Positions 32,865 to 41,261 of a stretch of DNA of 64,000 bases are shown here, one piece after another. The notes under the pieces were generated by a model. It was not told the origin of the DNA and made no database searches. It saw only the letters and a program-made list of their open reading frames with translations. The DNA comes from Sulfurimonas sp. (GTDB lineage: Bacteria; Campylobacterota; Campylobacteria; Campylobacterales; Sulfurimonadaceae). The stretch spans positions 1-64,000 of the forward strand of contig JAKISX010000001.1 in assembly GCA_021648405.1 (NCBI GenBank). Reading direction: 5' to 3'. Position 1 is the first letter of the stretch. Every line of letters begins with the position of its first letter. The position numbers and the translations under genes are program-made.

Positions 32865-35051
32865 TTGGCAAAAAAACCTACATTAAAACAGCAAGTTGGA
32901 AGAAGCCTAAACTTTTTACTAGGTCAAAAAGATCTTAGTGTTGTTTTATTTGTAATGGCTATTTTAGTTATCATCATAGTGCCACTTCCAGCTGCGATGC
33001 TTGATTTTTTACTAACTGTCTCTATCGCTATTGCTGTTTTAATTTTACTTATCTCACTATATGTCCCTAAACCAACTGATTTAACCACTTTTCCAACTTT
33101 AATATTAATTGTTACGCTGTTTAGACTCGCCTTAAATATATCTACAACAAGGATGATTTTAAGTCATGGTCATGAGGGTCCAGAAGCTGTAAGTTCCATA
33201 ATTAGTAGTTTTGGAGACTTTGTAGTAGGTGGAAACTTTGTAATAGGAATTATAGTTTTTTCAATTCTTGTTTTGATTAATTTTATGGTAATTACAAAAG
33301 GTTCTACAAGAGTTGCTGAAGTTGGTGCTAGATTTGTGCTTGATTCTATGCCTGGTAAACAGATGGCTGTTGATGCTGATTTAAATGCTGGTCTTATTGA
33401 TGATGCACAAGCAAAAGCGCGCCGCGCAGAGATACTTCAAGATGCAAATTTTTACGGAGCAATGGACGGATCATCTAAATTTGTAAAAGGTGATGCTGTT
33501 GCAAGTATAATTATTACACTTATCAATATTATTGGTGGATTTCTTATTGGTGTGTTTCAGCATGATATGACAGTTGGTGATAGTGCATCAACATTTACTC
33601 TTTTAACTATTGGTGATGGATTAGTTGGTCAAATTCCTGCCCTTATTGTATCAACTGCAACTGGTATTATGATTACTAGAAGTTCAAACGATGGAGAGAA
33701 TTTCGCTGAGGGTACTATAAATCAGATGATGGGAAATGCCAAAATTATGATGATTGTTGGATTTATCATGATTTTATTTGCTCTTGTTCCAGGTTTACCT
33801 ACTGCCTCTATGGGTCTTGTTGGAATAATATTTGCATCTTTAGGTTGGGCTACATATAAATACCAAAAAGGGGAACTTAGCATCCTTGATATTGGTACCT
33901 CTTTTGGCGGTAAAAAATCTAAAGAGACCTTAAAAAAAGAAAAAGAAACTCTAAAACCTAAAAAAACTCAAGAAGAGATAGCTAAAGATGAAGAAAGTGC
34001 TTTAGAGGATATTTTAAAAGTTGAGATGCTAGAGCTTACTCTTGGTTATCAACTCATTAAGTTAGCTGATAGCAATCAAGGTGGTGATTTACTTGAGCGT
34101 ATCCGATCTATGAGAAGAAAAATAGCATCAGATTTTGGTTTTTTAATGCCTCAAGTTCGTATTAGAGATAACCTTCATTTGCAACCTAAACAATATCAAA
34201 TACTTCTAAAAGGTATATCAATTGGTGATGGTGAAATAGTCCCAGATAAGTTTTTAGCAATGGATAGCGGAATGGCTACTGGTGAGATAAAAGGAGAGGC
34301 TACTAAAGAACCAGCTTTTGGTCTTGATGCACTTTGGATAGACCCATCAGATAAAGAAGATGCTATTATAAATGGATATACTGTAGTTGATCCATCTACT
34401 GTTATTTCAACTCATATGAGTGAGCTTGTCAAAAATAATGCACAAGACTTACTTACACGCCAAGAAGTACAAGTACTTATAGATAAAATAAAAAATGATT
34501 ATCCTGTAATTATTGATGATGTGTTAAAAATTGCCTCTATTGGACTGATTCAAAGAGTATTAAAATCTTTACTTCATGAAAAGATACCTCTTAAAGATAT
34601 GCTTAGCATACTTGAAACCATAGCGGATGTTTGTGAATTTACAAAAAATGTTGAATTTATAACAGAACAAGTTCGTGCAAAACTTTCTCGCACCATTACA
34701 CAGATGTACGCAAGCGATGATGGGATTATAAGATTGTTAACTTTTGATACTTCATCAGAACAGATGATGCTTGAAAAATCACAAGAAAGCGATGGCGTTA
34801 GAAACATAATGTTAAATGTTGGAGAGATAAATGAACTAATTCAAGCTACAAGCGCAAAAGCAACAGAGTTACTTCAAAAAAATATCTCTCCTGTTATTAT
34901 TATAGTTGATCCTGCACTTAGAAAAGGTGTATCTGAAATATTTGAGAGGTTCTCTTTGGATGTTATTACACTATCACATGCTGAGATAGATTCTAGTGCT
35001 ACATTTGAAGTGCTTGGTTCAATATCAATAAATCTACCAAAACAAGAATAA
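32865..35051 (+). CDS. flhA: Flagellar type III export protein FlhA
   Basis: A 728-residue inner-membrane component of the flagellar export gate. Eight or so membrane helices fill residues 20-330, with the conserved FHIPEP-type loop region FPTLILIVTLFRLALNISTTRMIL and KGSTRVAEVGARFVLDSMPGKQMAVDADL. A charged linker (KETLKKEKETLKPKKTQEE) leads to the cytosolic domain that receives export chaperones and forms a ring. The start is TTG five bases after the Rrf2 stop. It ends well before the DHH gene. Together with flgH and fliL it shows a flagellated organism. Confidence 0.97.
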   Translation: MAKKPTLKQQVGRSLNFLLGQKDLSVVLFVMAILVIIIVPLPAAMLDFLLTVSIAIAVLILLISLYVPKPTDLTTFPTLILIVTLFRLALNISTTRMILSHGHEGPEAVSSIISSFGDFVVGGNFVIGIIVFSILVLINFMVITKGSTRVAEVGARFVLDSMPGKQMAVDADLNAGLIDDAQAKARRAEILQDANFYGAMDGSSKFVKGDAVASIIITLINIIGGFLIGVFQHDMTVGDSASTFTLLTIGDGLVGQIPALIVSTATGIMITRSSNDGENFAEGTINQMMGNAKIMMIVGFIMILFALVPGLPTASMGLVGIIFASLGWATYKYQKGELSILDIGTSFGGKKSKETLKKEKETLKPKKTQEEIAKDEESALEDILKVEMLELTLGYQLIKLADSNQGGDLLERIRSMRRKIASDFGFLMPQVRIRDNLHLQPKQYQILLKGISIGDGEIVPDKFLAMDSGMATGEIKGEATKEPAFGLDALWIDPSDKEDAIINGYTVVDPSTVISTHMSELVKNNAQDLLTRQEVQVLIDKIKNDYPVIIDDVLKIASIGLIQRVLKSLLHEKIPLKDMLSILETIADVCEFTKNVEFITEQVRAKLSRTITQMYASDDGIIRLLTFDTSSEQMMLEKSQESDGVRNIMLNVGEINELIQATSAKATELLQKNISPVIIIVDPALRKGVSEIFERFSLDVITLSHAEIDSSATFEVLGSISINLPKQE

Positions 35052-35078
35052 CAGAGTAAATCTTTTTCTTTTCTGGCT

Positions 35079-35101
35079 AAATATTTATTTCATAAATATT
35101 T
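35079..35101. repeat. AT-only inverted repeat between flhA and the DHH gene
   Basis: Arms AAATATTTAT and ATAAATATTT around a TTC loop, ten perfect pairs, about 28 bases after the flhA stop. No T run follows, so it is not a standard terminator; it could stabilise the flhA mRNA end. Confidence 0.5.
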
Positions 35102-35138
35102 GCTCATCAAAGATATTTACACTATAAAAGGAAAAAAA

Positions 35139-36227
35139 TTGAAAAATAAAATACTTCATCATCTATCACATATTGATTTAGACGGTTACAGCTGTCAGCT
35201 TGTAATGAGTTTTACACCATACAATATTAAAAACTATAATGCAAACTATGGAGCGGAAGTTAGACAAAAATTAGAACTTATACTTGAATCAATCAAAAGA
35301 GATATCAAGACACCTGCGTATATACTTATCACAGATTTAAATCTAAGTACTGATGAAGCTAGATGGCTAAACAATGAAGTTAAAAAGCTTAATGAAAACA
35401 GATATGATGTTATTATAAATTTACTAGATCACCACGGAAGTGGAGAAGATAGTGCTAATAAATACGATTGGTATTATCTTGACACTTCAAGATGTGCTAC
35501 AAAAATTACTTATGACTATGCTAAAGAAAATTTTGATTTCAATGAACCTGAGTGGATGAATAAAATGGTAAATGTTGTAAATGCTGTTGATTTGTGGAAG
35601 ATGGATGAACGAGAAAATTTTGAATATGGCAAAGTATGTATGCGTCTTGTTACAGAAACAAGAGAGTTAAACCGTGTAATGTTTGCAAAGTATGATAGTG
35701 CATATAAGCTATCACTATTATTTGAAGCTTCAAAATATATAAATGAAGAAAATGCACCTATACTTTTAGATGAAAAAATACACCTGTTAAAAAAAGATTT
35801 TTTCAAAGATGATGAAAACAATACTCTAGATAATTTAGCAACAAAATATATAGTTAAGCTTTTAGGTGCACTTAGAGAGACTCATACTATATACTATAAG
35901 GGATATAGAGGATTTTTGAGTTATGGCGTAGGCAATACCTCAATTGTAGGTAATGGTTTTTTACTAACATATCCTGAATATGATTTTATAGTAGATGTAA
36001 GTTACCGTGGGACAATGAGTCTTAGAGCTAATAATAAAGTAAGTGTATCTCAAATATCTAAAGAGTGGGCTAATGGTGGTGGACATCCCAATGCTGCTGG
36101 CGGTAGAATTATAGGGTTTAAAGAGCAATATCGTTATGATAAAGTTAAAAAACAGATTCAGAGGTTGATAGATGACAAAGAATCTGTTGCAGGTGATCTA
36201 GCATATAAAAAAGAAGATTCAAAGTGA
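35139..36227 (+). CDS. DHH/DHHA1-family phosphoesterase
   Basis: A 362-residue cytosolic phosphoesterase. Metal-site motifs appear in order: LHHLSHIDLDGYSCQLVMS, ILITDLNLS, INLLDHHGSGED (the DHH motif) and VVNAVDLWKMDERENFE. The C-terminal DHHA1 domain has GGGHPNAAGGRI. Relatives cleave oligoribonucleotides (NrnA-like) or cyclic dinucleotides; the exact substrate is not readable here. I choose the TTG at 35139, seven bases after AAAGGA. An in-frame TTG at 35100 would lie within the upstream palindrome and lacks such a site. Probably co-transcribed with flhA. Confidence 0.85.
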   Translation: MKNKILHHLSHIDLDGYSCQLVMSFTPYNIKNYNANYGAEVRQKLELILESIKRDIKTPAYILITDLNLSTDEARWLNNEVKKLNENRYDVIINLLDHHGSGEDSANKYDWYYLDTSRCATKITYDYAKENFDFNEPEWMNKMVNVVNAVDLWKMDERENFEYGKVCMRLVTETRELNRVMFAKYDSAYKLSLLFEASKYINEENAPILLDEKIHLLKKDFFKDDENNTLDNLATKYIVKLLGALRETHTIYYKGYRGFLSYGVGNTSIVGNGFLLTYPEYDFIVDVSYRGTMSLRANNKVSVSQISKEWANGGGHPNAAGGRIIGFKEQYRYDKVKKQIQRLIDDKESVAGDLAYKKEDSK

Positions 36228-36238
36228 TTGAATTAAAT

Positions 36239-36260
36239 TAAGGACACCTTATCTTTTTTT
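36239..36260 (+). terminator. Predicted terminator after the DHH gene
   Basis: TAAGG-ACA-CCTTA followed by TCTTTTTTT, starting 12 bases after the DHH stop. The stem is short (five pairs). An alternative hairpin, CTTATCTT with AAGATAAG (36248-36269), overlaps it. Both lie over the 3' end of the convergent methyltransferase gene. Confidence 0.5.
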
Positions 36261-36929
36261 GAAGATAAGTAGTATTTTATCGTCCATATCATATAATGAA
36301 AAAGTTTTTTTATCTATTAATTTTAAGTTATCTAAATTTTGAAATATTTTAATTTTATGAAAAAACTGGACAATAGTATCTTGAAATTTATTATATAAAT
36401 TACCCTCTTTTTGAAACAAAGTAAATTTTGTATGGAGTTCATTGTTTGAAAATTCTGCATCTACACTTAAAAATTCATTTTTTGCATCAACACTCATACT
36501 CCCATCAGCTACTTCACTAAAGCCAAACAATGTATTTATATCTGCTATAAATACTCCGTTGTCATTTAATCTATTTGAAATAGAATTTAAAAATTTAAAA
36601 AGCGAGTTTTTATCCATGAAATTTAGCACATCAAATATTGCTACTATTGCATCAAATTTTCCATTTTCATTCGCAATATCTATACATTCGACATCTAAGC
36701 CTTTTGATACACACTTATCAACCATGGTTTGACTAAGGTCAATCCCTTTGCATTTTATTCCATCATTTGTAAGTTGTTGGATAAAATCACCATCCCCACA
36801 GCCAACATCTAAAAGTGTTTTTGTATCATAATTAGCGAGTTGTAATTTATATATATGATGAAGTGTTTTAGTAGCTTCTTGTATGCCTAACAAATGTTGA
36901 GCATTTGCGTATAGATCTAAGTTTGTCAA
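36249..36929 (-). CDS. Class I SAM-dependent methyltransferase, substrate unknown
   Basis: A 226-residue methyltransferase of the small-molecule type. SAM motif I is TLLDVGCGDGDFIQQLTNDG, followed by KCKGIDLSQTMVDKCVSKG and KFDAIVAIFDVLNFMDKNS. The C-terminal half is a mixed lid region typical of the Methyltransf_25 group. It lies two bases after hisG in the same direction and so may be co-transcribed, but nothing points to histidine synthesis. Substrate cannot be inferred. Confidence 0.85.
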   Translation of the reverse strand: MTNLDLYANAQHLLGIQEATKTLHHIYKLQLANYDTKTLLDVGCGDGDFIQQLTNDGIKCKGIDLSQTMVDKCVSKGLDVECIDIANENGKFDAIVAIFDVLNFMDKNSLFKFLNSISNRLNDNGVFIADINTLFGFSEVADGSMSVDAKNEFLSVDAEFSNNELHTKFTLFQKEGNLYNKFQDTIVQFFHKIKIFQNLDNLKLIDKKTFSLYDMDDKILLIFKKR

Positions 36930-36931
36930 AA

Positions 36932-37546
36932 CTATCCGTTTATAACTTTATTTATTTTTTCATATATATCTAATACTTCATCTTTTTTAGCAATATAAGA
37001 ATTTTTATTTGCTATGAGATAAGTTGAACTTGTCATAATATCAGCAACAACTTCAAGTCCATTTTGCTTCATTGTAGCACCAGTTTCAACCACATCCACT
37101 ATCATATCGGCAAGACCAATAAGTGGAGCTAGCTCAATTGAGCCATAAAGTTTAATAATTTCAACACTTACAGCTTTCTCTTGGAAATACCTTTTTGTAA
37201 TATTTACCATTTTTGATGCAACTTTTAAATCAGGTTTGTTAAGATCAAATTTTTCACCTTTTTTCATCCCAATACTTACTTTACATACACCTTTTTTCAA
37301 ATCAAGTAAACGAACAACATCAAGACCTTGTTCTTCTAAAGTATCTAGTCCCACCACGCCAATATCTGCTGCTTGATGATATACATAAGTTGCTACATCT
37401 TGGTTTCTTACAAGTAAAAATGTAAAGTTTGGTGTCTTTAAAATAAGTTTTCTATCATCAAATTTAAATTCCTTACCAAAAATTTTACCAAAAATTTCAA
37501 GTGTATCTTTCGCAATACGACCTTTTGGAAGTGCAACTGTTAGCAT
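36932..37546 (-). CDS. hisG: ATP phosphoribosyltransferase, short form
   Basis: A 204-residue catalytic subunit of the first step of histidine synthesis (ATP + PRPP). It has the short HisG-S form, starting LTVALPKGRIAKDTLEIFGK, with DIGVVGLDTLEEQGLDVVRL and the PRPP loop ADMIVDVVETGATMKQNGL. It lacks the C-terminal regulatory domain, so it should need HisZ, which is not in this window. It starts with ATG at 37546 and is followed after two bases by a methyltransferase gene. Confidence 0.95.
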   Translation of the reverse strand: MLTVALPKGRIAKDTLEIFGKIFGKEFKFDDRKLILKTPNFTFLLVRNQDVATYVYHQAADIGVVGLDTLEEQGLDVVRLLDLKKGVCKVSIGMKKGEKFDLNKPDLKVASKMVNITKRYFQEKAVSVEIIKLYGSIELAPLIGLADMIVDVVETGATMKQNGLEVVADIMTSSTYLIANKNSYIAKKDEVLDIYEKINKVING

Positions 37547-37593
37547 TTATTAGCCTTTTGTATTTATAAATAATTTCGCATTTTATCTAAAAT

Positions 37594-38214
37594 TTACTTA
37601 ATTATCTTCTTCATCCCATTAAATACTAACATCTTATCTATCCTAGCATTTGGAAAAACAAAAGCTAATTTATCAGCATCGCCACCAGTTAAAATAATGT
37701 CCATATCATATTTTACAACTTCACTGTGTAAAAGTTTCAAATATCCATAGCTTATAGCATCTTGAGAATTTTTTGGTAATTTTTCTAAATCTAGGGAATA
37801 ATTAAACTCATAAGAGAGTGCTTGTGAAATATTTTTATATGCATTGCCCATAGCTATTGTACCTGGATAGATAAATCCACCACTAAAAATTCCATTTTGA
37901 ACAACATCAACTGTTATTGCTGAACCAGCATCAACTATTACACCATTTTTTATAGCTTCACACGCCATAATACGGTCTATTCCCATAGTGTCATAGTAAT
38001 TATTTATATTTAGTTCTAAGGAGAGATCAATCCAGTTATCTAAGTTTTTTAATTTACTTTTAATTTTTTGATTTACACATATATAATAAATTTTTTGCAC
38101 AAATTCTGATGGAGAAAAAGAATCAACTGATTTTTTATAATTTAACTCTAATAAAGTATTTGTATTTATTTCTAAAAAATTATAAGTAGTATTGCCAATA
38201 TCGCATAAAAGCAT
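37594..38214 (-). CDS. coaX: Type III pantothenate kinase
   Basis: A 206-residue kinase for the first step of coenzyme A synthesis. The ASKHA-type fold is recognisable from LLCDIGNTTYNFLEI, the catalytic aspartate region YYDTMGIDRIMACEAIKNG, VIVDAGSAITVDVVQNG and GGFIYPGTIAMGNAYKNISQ. I start it at the ATG at 38214, so the domain begins MLLCDIGNTT as in relatives; the frame is open seven codons further up. Its start overlaps the stop of the upstream gene by one base. Type III kinase is the usual form in this phylum. Confidence 0.92.
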   Translation of the reverse strand: MLLCDIGNTTYNFLEINTNTLLELNYKKSVDSFSPSEFVQKIYYICVNQKIKSKLKNLDNWIDLSLELNINNYYDTMGIDRIMACEAIKNGVIVDAGSAITVDVVQNGIFSGGFIYPGTIAMGNAYKNISQALSYEFNYSLDLEKLPKNSQDAISYGYLKLLHSEVVKYDMDIILTGGDADKLAFVFPNARIDKMLVFNGMKKIIK

Positions 38215-38534
38215 TATTGAATTTTCCACCCACACTCTTTAAATGCTGCTTTTGCTTTAGAACAAAGTGGTGCATCCACAAAAAGAATTTTATGTTTATA
38301 GTTATGTTCTGAAAATATACATAGTTTTGTATATATCTCTTCAAATTTTCTAACATCTTTCATGAGTAGTCTTGATTTTTGAGTAATTGCAAAAATTCCC
38401 CAAAAGTATCCCGTAGTATCTGTTGCTTTATAAATTTTTATCTTATTTCTAATACCGAGTTCCCTAGGAAGAACCTCTTGCATTTTTTTAAATAACTTTC
38501 CCTTTGCTCGAAAGGAATCTACTATCATTTGCAT
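38214..38534 (-). CDS. Small conserved-looking protein before coaX, unknown
   Basis: A 106-residue protein starting MQMIVDSFRAKGKLFKKMQE, with AGGGA 11 bases before the ATG at 38534. It is basic, soluble and likely alpha/beta (HNYKHKILFVDAPLCSKAKA, ending AFKECGWKIQ). Two cysteines flank the C-terminus. It is translationally coupled to coaX by a one-base overlap. I do not recognise the family and see no catalytic motif; an association with coaX is only positional. Confidence 0.7.
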   Translation of the reverse strand: MQMIVDSFRAKGKLFKKMQEVLPRELGIRNKIKIYKATDTTGYFWGIFAITQKSRLLMKDVRKFEEIYTKLCIFSEHNYKHKILFVDAPLCSKAKAAFKECGWKIQ

Positions 38535-38611
38535 ATTTATTATATTCCCTATGTAATGAAATCTCAATGATTAAGATTTGCTCTATTATTTTAATGACGC
38601 AAGTTTAACAT

Positions 38612-39055
38612 TTATGTCATAAAATTAGGATATATTTTTTTAATAATAAAATAAACTTTACATCCAACGCAATAATTAAAAAACACATCAAGTAGTGCAC
38701 AACTCAAAAATATAATAGCAATAATATATGAGAACAATGATAAAGAAAAATAATTACCAATAATAAGTAGTATTAAAAAAAAGATTCCAAAATAGCCAGC
38801 AAGCATTTTTGCACCACCATCATAAGGTCTTGATTTTAATTTTAAAACCTCTTTTAAAGTTTTTGATATAAGAAAGAGTAACGAATAATCTTTTTTTCCA
38901 AAAGAACGAATAATAAAATCTACAAGTAAAAAATATAAAACAAATACATTAAAAGTAAACAAGTAGTAGATTATGAATAAACTAACTAAAAACGCATTAA
39001 ACCTTGAAACAGTTGAATCAACTTTTTTAAATGTGATTGGACAAGCATATGACAT
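38612..39055 (-). CDS. DUF4395-type membrane protein
   Basis: A 147-residue inner-membrane protein with four hydrophobic segments. The start SYACPITFKKVDSTVSRFNA and the middle LLVDFIIRSFGKKDYS match the DUF4395 family as I know it, including the N-terminal CP and the C-terminal CVGCKVYFIIKK with its CxxC. Family function is unknown; relatives often sit near thioredoxin-like or rhodanese genes. No such gene is adjacent here. The gap 39056-39214 beyond it is AT-rich with no gene. Confidence 0.8.
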   Translation of the reverse strand: MSYACPITFKKVDSTVSRFNAFLVSLFIIYYLFTFNVFVLYFLLVDFIIRSFGKKDYSLLFLISKTLKEVLKLKSRPYDGGAKMLAGYFGIFFLILLIIGNYFSLSLFSYIIAIIFLSCALLDVFFNYCVGCKVYFIIKKIYPNFMT

Positions 39056-39214
39056 AAAAACTCTTTAATATTAAAATAATAATGCTATTTTAGTGTTATA
39101 ATCTTAATATAGTATTATTTAAAATTCTTATCTTAACTTGTTAGTCCTTTAACTTAATTAATTTTTATTTTAATATTAAGAAAGTTTTTTAAGATTCAAA
39201 AAGTATTATAAGTG

Positions 39215-39220
39215 TATAAT
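39215..39220 (+). promoter_or_regulatory. Predicted -10 box of the ispDF unit
   Basis: GTGTATAAT reading rightward, 32 bases before the chosen TTG start of ispDF. It probably serves the following run through pgpA. Confidence 0.5.
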
Positions 39221-39251
39221 TTCGTAACACTTTTTCTCAAGAGGATTGTTT

Positions 39252-40370
39252 TTGATAAATTTAACACTTATTTTGCTTGGGGCTGGTAGTTCTAGCCGTT
39301 TTGAACTTGATGTTAAAAAACAATGGATTCGCATAGAAACTAAACCATTGTGGCAATTTGTAGCAGATTCATTACAAAATACGAATAAATTTGAAAATAT
39401 AATCATTACATCTTCTAGTGATGATATTGCTTTTATGAAAACTTATGCAGATTATACATTTATTGAGGGGGGAAGTACTCGTCAACAATCCCTTAAAAAT
39501 GCCCTACAACACGCAACTACAGAATATGTGCTAGTTAATGATATTGCTAGAGCATGTATTAGTAATGACTTTTTAAATAATGTATTAACACAATCAACAT
39601 CAGCAGACTGCATTGTTCCATATATTAGTGTAAACGATACTATAGTGTATGATGGTAACACAATAGATAGAGAGAAAATAAAACGAATACAAACTCCACA
39701 ACTCTCAAAAACAACTGCTCTAAGGGATGCTTTAGATACAAATGAAGAATTTACTGATGAAAGTAGTGCTATTGTAGCAAATGGTGGCACTAGAAAATTT
39801 ATTAAAGGTGATGAAAATGCTATAAAAATAACTCACCTTAGTGATTTAGTAAAAATACCATGTTTAAAACCACCATCAACAGATATATTAAGTGGTACTG
39901 GTTTTGATGTGCATGCATTTGAAGATAACACTGAAATGTATCTAGGTGGGGTTAAAATAACCTCTGATTATGGTTTTAAAGCGCATAGCGATGGAGATGT
40001 AGCTATACATGCGCTTATAGATGCTCTTTTGGGTGCAGCATCAATGGGTGATATTGGGATGATGTTTCCTGATAATGACAACTCTTACAAAGGGATTGAT
40101 TCTAAAAAACTTTTAGCTAGAGTTGTAAAAAAGATATATAGCTTTGGTTTTGTCATAATAAATGTTGACCTAACAATAGCTGCTCAAAAACCTCATATTA
40201 GCGAGTATAAACTAGAGATGAGAAAGACACTAGCAAAAATACTTAACTGTGAGAGCGCTAGAGTAAACATCAAAGCTACAACAACTGAAAAATTAGGCTT
40301 TATTGGCAGAGGTGAAGGCGTTGGCGTAATAGCTAGTGCTAATTTAAAATATTTTGACTGGAGAAATTAA
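39252..40370 (+). CDS. ispDF: Bifunctional IspD/IspF enzyme of isoprenoid synthesis
   Basis: A 372-residue fusion of two MEP-pathway enzymes. Residues 1-205 are IspD (CTP transfer to methylerythritol phosphate), with LILLGAGSSSRF, EGGSTRQQSLKNAL and VLVNDIARACIS. Residues 210-372 are IspF (cyclodiphosphate synthase), with GTGFDVHAFEDN, FKAHSDGDVAIHALIDALLG and IKATTTEKLGFIGRGEGVGV. The fusion is the standard form in Campylobacter and Helicobacter. I choose the TTG at 39252 because GAGGA ends six bases before it; the TTG at 39246 touches the GAGGA. The response regulator follows after three bases. Confidence 0.95.
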   Translation: MINLTLILLGAGSSSRFELDVKKQWIRIETKPLWQFVADSLQNTNKFENIIITSSSDDIAFMKTYADYTFIEGGSTRQQSLKNALQHATTEYVLVNDIARACISNDFLNNVLTQSTSADCIVPYISVNDTIVYDGNTIDREKIKRIQTPQLSKTTALRDALDTNEEFTDESSAIVANGGTRKFIKGDENAIKITHLSDLVKIPCLKPPSTDILSGTGFDVHAFEDNTEMYLGGVKITSDYGFKAHSDGDVAIHALIDALLGAASMGDIGMMFPDNDNSYKGIDSKKLLARVVKKIYSFGFVIINVDLTIAAQKPHISEYKLEMRKTLAKILNCESARVNIKATTTEKLGFIGRGEGVGVIASANLKYFDWRN

Positions 40371-40373
40371 AAT

Positions 40374-41261
40374 TTGAAAATACTTATTATAGAAAATGAA
40401 ATATATTTAGCGCAAAGTATAGCAACAAAACTAGGTGACTTAGGTCACCTGTGTGAAATGTGTACATCATCCAAAGATGCAATAAATAGTAATAACTATG
40501 ATGTAGTTTTACTATCAACAAACATAAATGGGCAAGATTTCAATCCAGTAATAGACACATTTAAAAGCTCTATCATCATTTTAATGGTCTCGTATATATC
40601 AAATGATACTGTGTCAAAACCACTAGCAGATGGTGCAAAAGACTATATATTAAAACCATTTATGATAGAAGAGTTAATTAGAAAAATAAATCATTATCAA
40701 GATTATGAAAAAATTAAAAAACGCAATGAAGCATATGAGAAATATTTAGCTCACTCGTTTACTAACATCTCAAATGATTACAATCATAACGAGATAAAAC
40801 TACCTATATTTATATCCTCTGGATTCTCTAAAAATGCTGATGCCTTTGCATTTGAATATGCTAAAGTTCATAATAAGCCATTGAATTTTATTAGCTTAAG
40901 CAATCCAAAAGCAATCAGTGAAATCAATTCACACACTCAAAATACCATACTATATATTATTGATTATCAAGTACTTAAAAAGAATGAGAGAAAAACTTTT
41001 TGTGAAGCTATACATGATAAACAAGCAATAATAGCAAGTAGCGATAAAATAGATGATATAGAATTTGATGTATTAGAAATTAAAAGCGAAAATAATGTTT
41101 TTGATCTAGGTGAAATTTTGCCTATTGAAGATTATGTAAAATTTATAGTTTTAAATTATCAAGATAAATTTCCTGATACTGAATTATCAAAAAAACTTGG
41201 TATCTCTCGTAAAAGCTTATGGGAGAAACGAAAAAAATATGATATTGTCAAGAAAAAATAA
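40374..41261 (+). CDS. HP1021-like atypical response regulator
   Basis: A 295-residue orphan regulator. The receiver-like domain lacks the normal acceptor: the position is S48 in VVLLSTNING, and the acidic pocket is IEN rather than DD. A Lys remains in YILKPFMIEEL. The C-terminus has a Fis-type helix-turn-helix (DTELSKKLGISRKSLWEKRK). Position after ispDF and before the ATP-sulfurylase-like gene is the same as Cj1608 in Campylobacter jejuni, the relative of Helicobacter HP1021. HP1021 binds oriC and many promoters and responds to redox rather than phosphorylation. Start is TTG at 40374. No kinase is adjacent. Confidence 0.85.
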   Translation: MKILIIENEIYLAQSIATKLGDLGHLCEMCTSSKDAINSNNYDVVLLSTNINGQDFNPVIDTFKSSIIILMVSYISNDTVSKPLADGAKDYILKPFMIEELIRKINHYQDYEKIKKRNEAYEKYLAHSFTNISNDYNHNEIKLPIFISSGFSKNADAFAFEYAKVHNKPLNFISLSNPKAISEINSHTQNTILYIIDYQVLKKNERKTFCEAIHDKQAIIASSDKIDDIEFDVLEIKSENNVFDLGEILPIEDYVKFIVLNYQDKFPDTELSKKLGISRKSLWEKRKKYDIVKKK

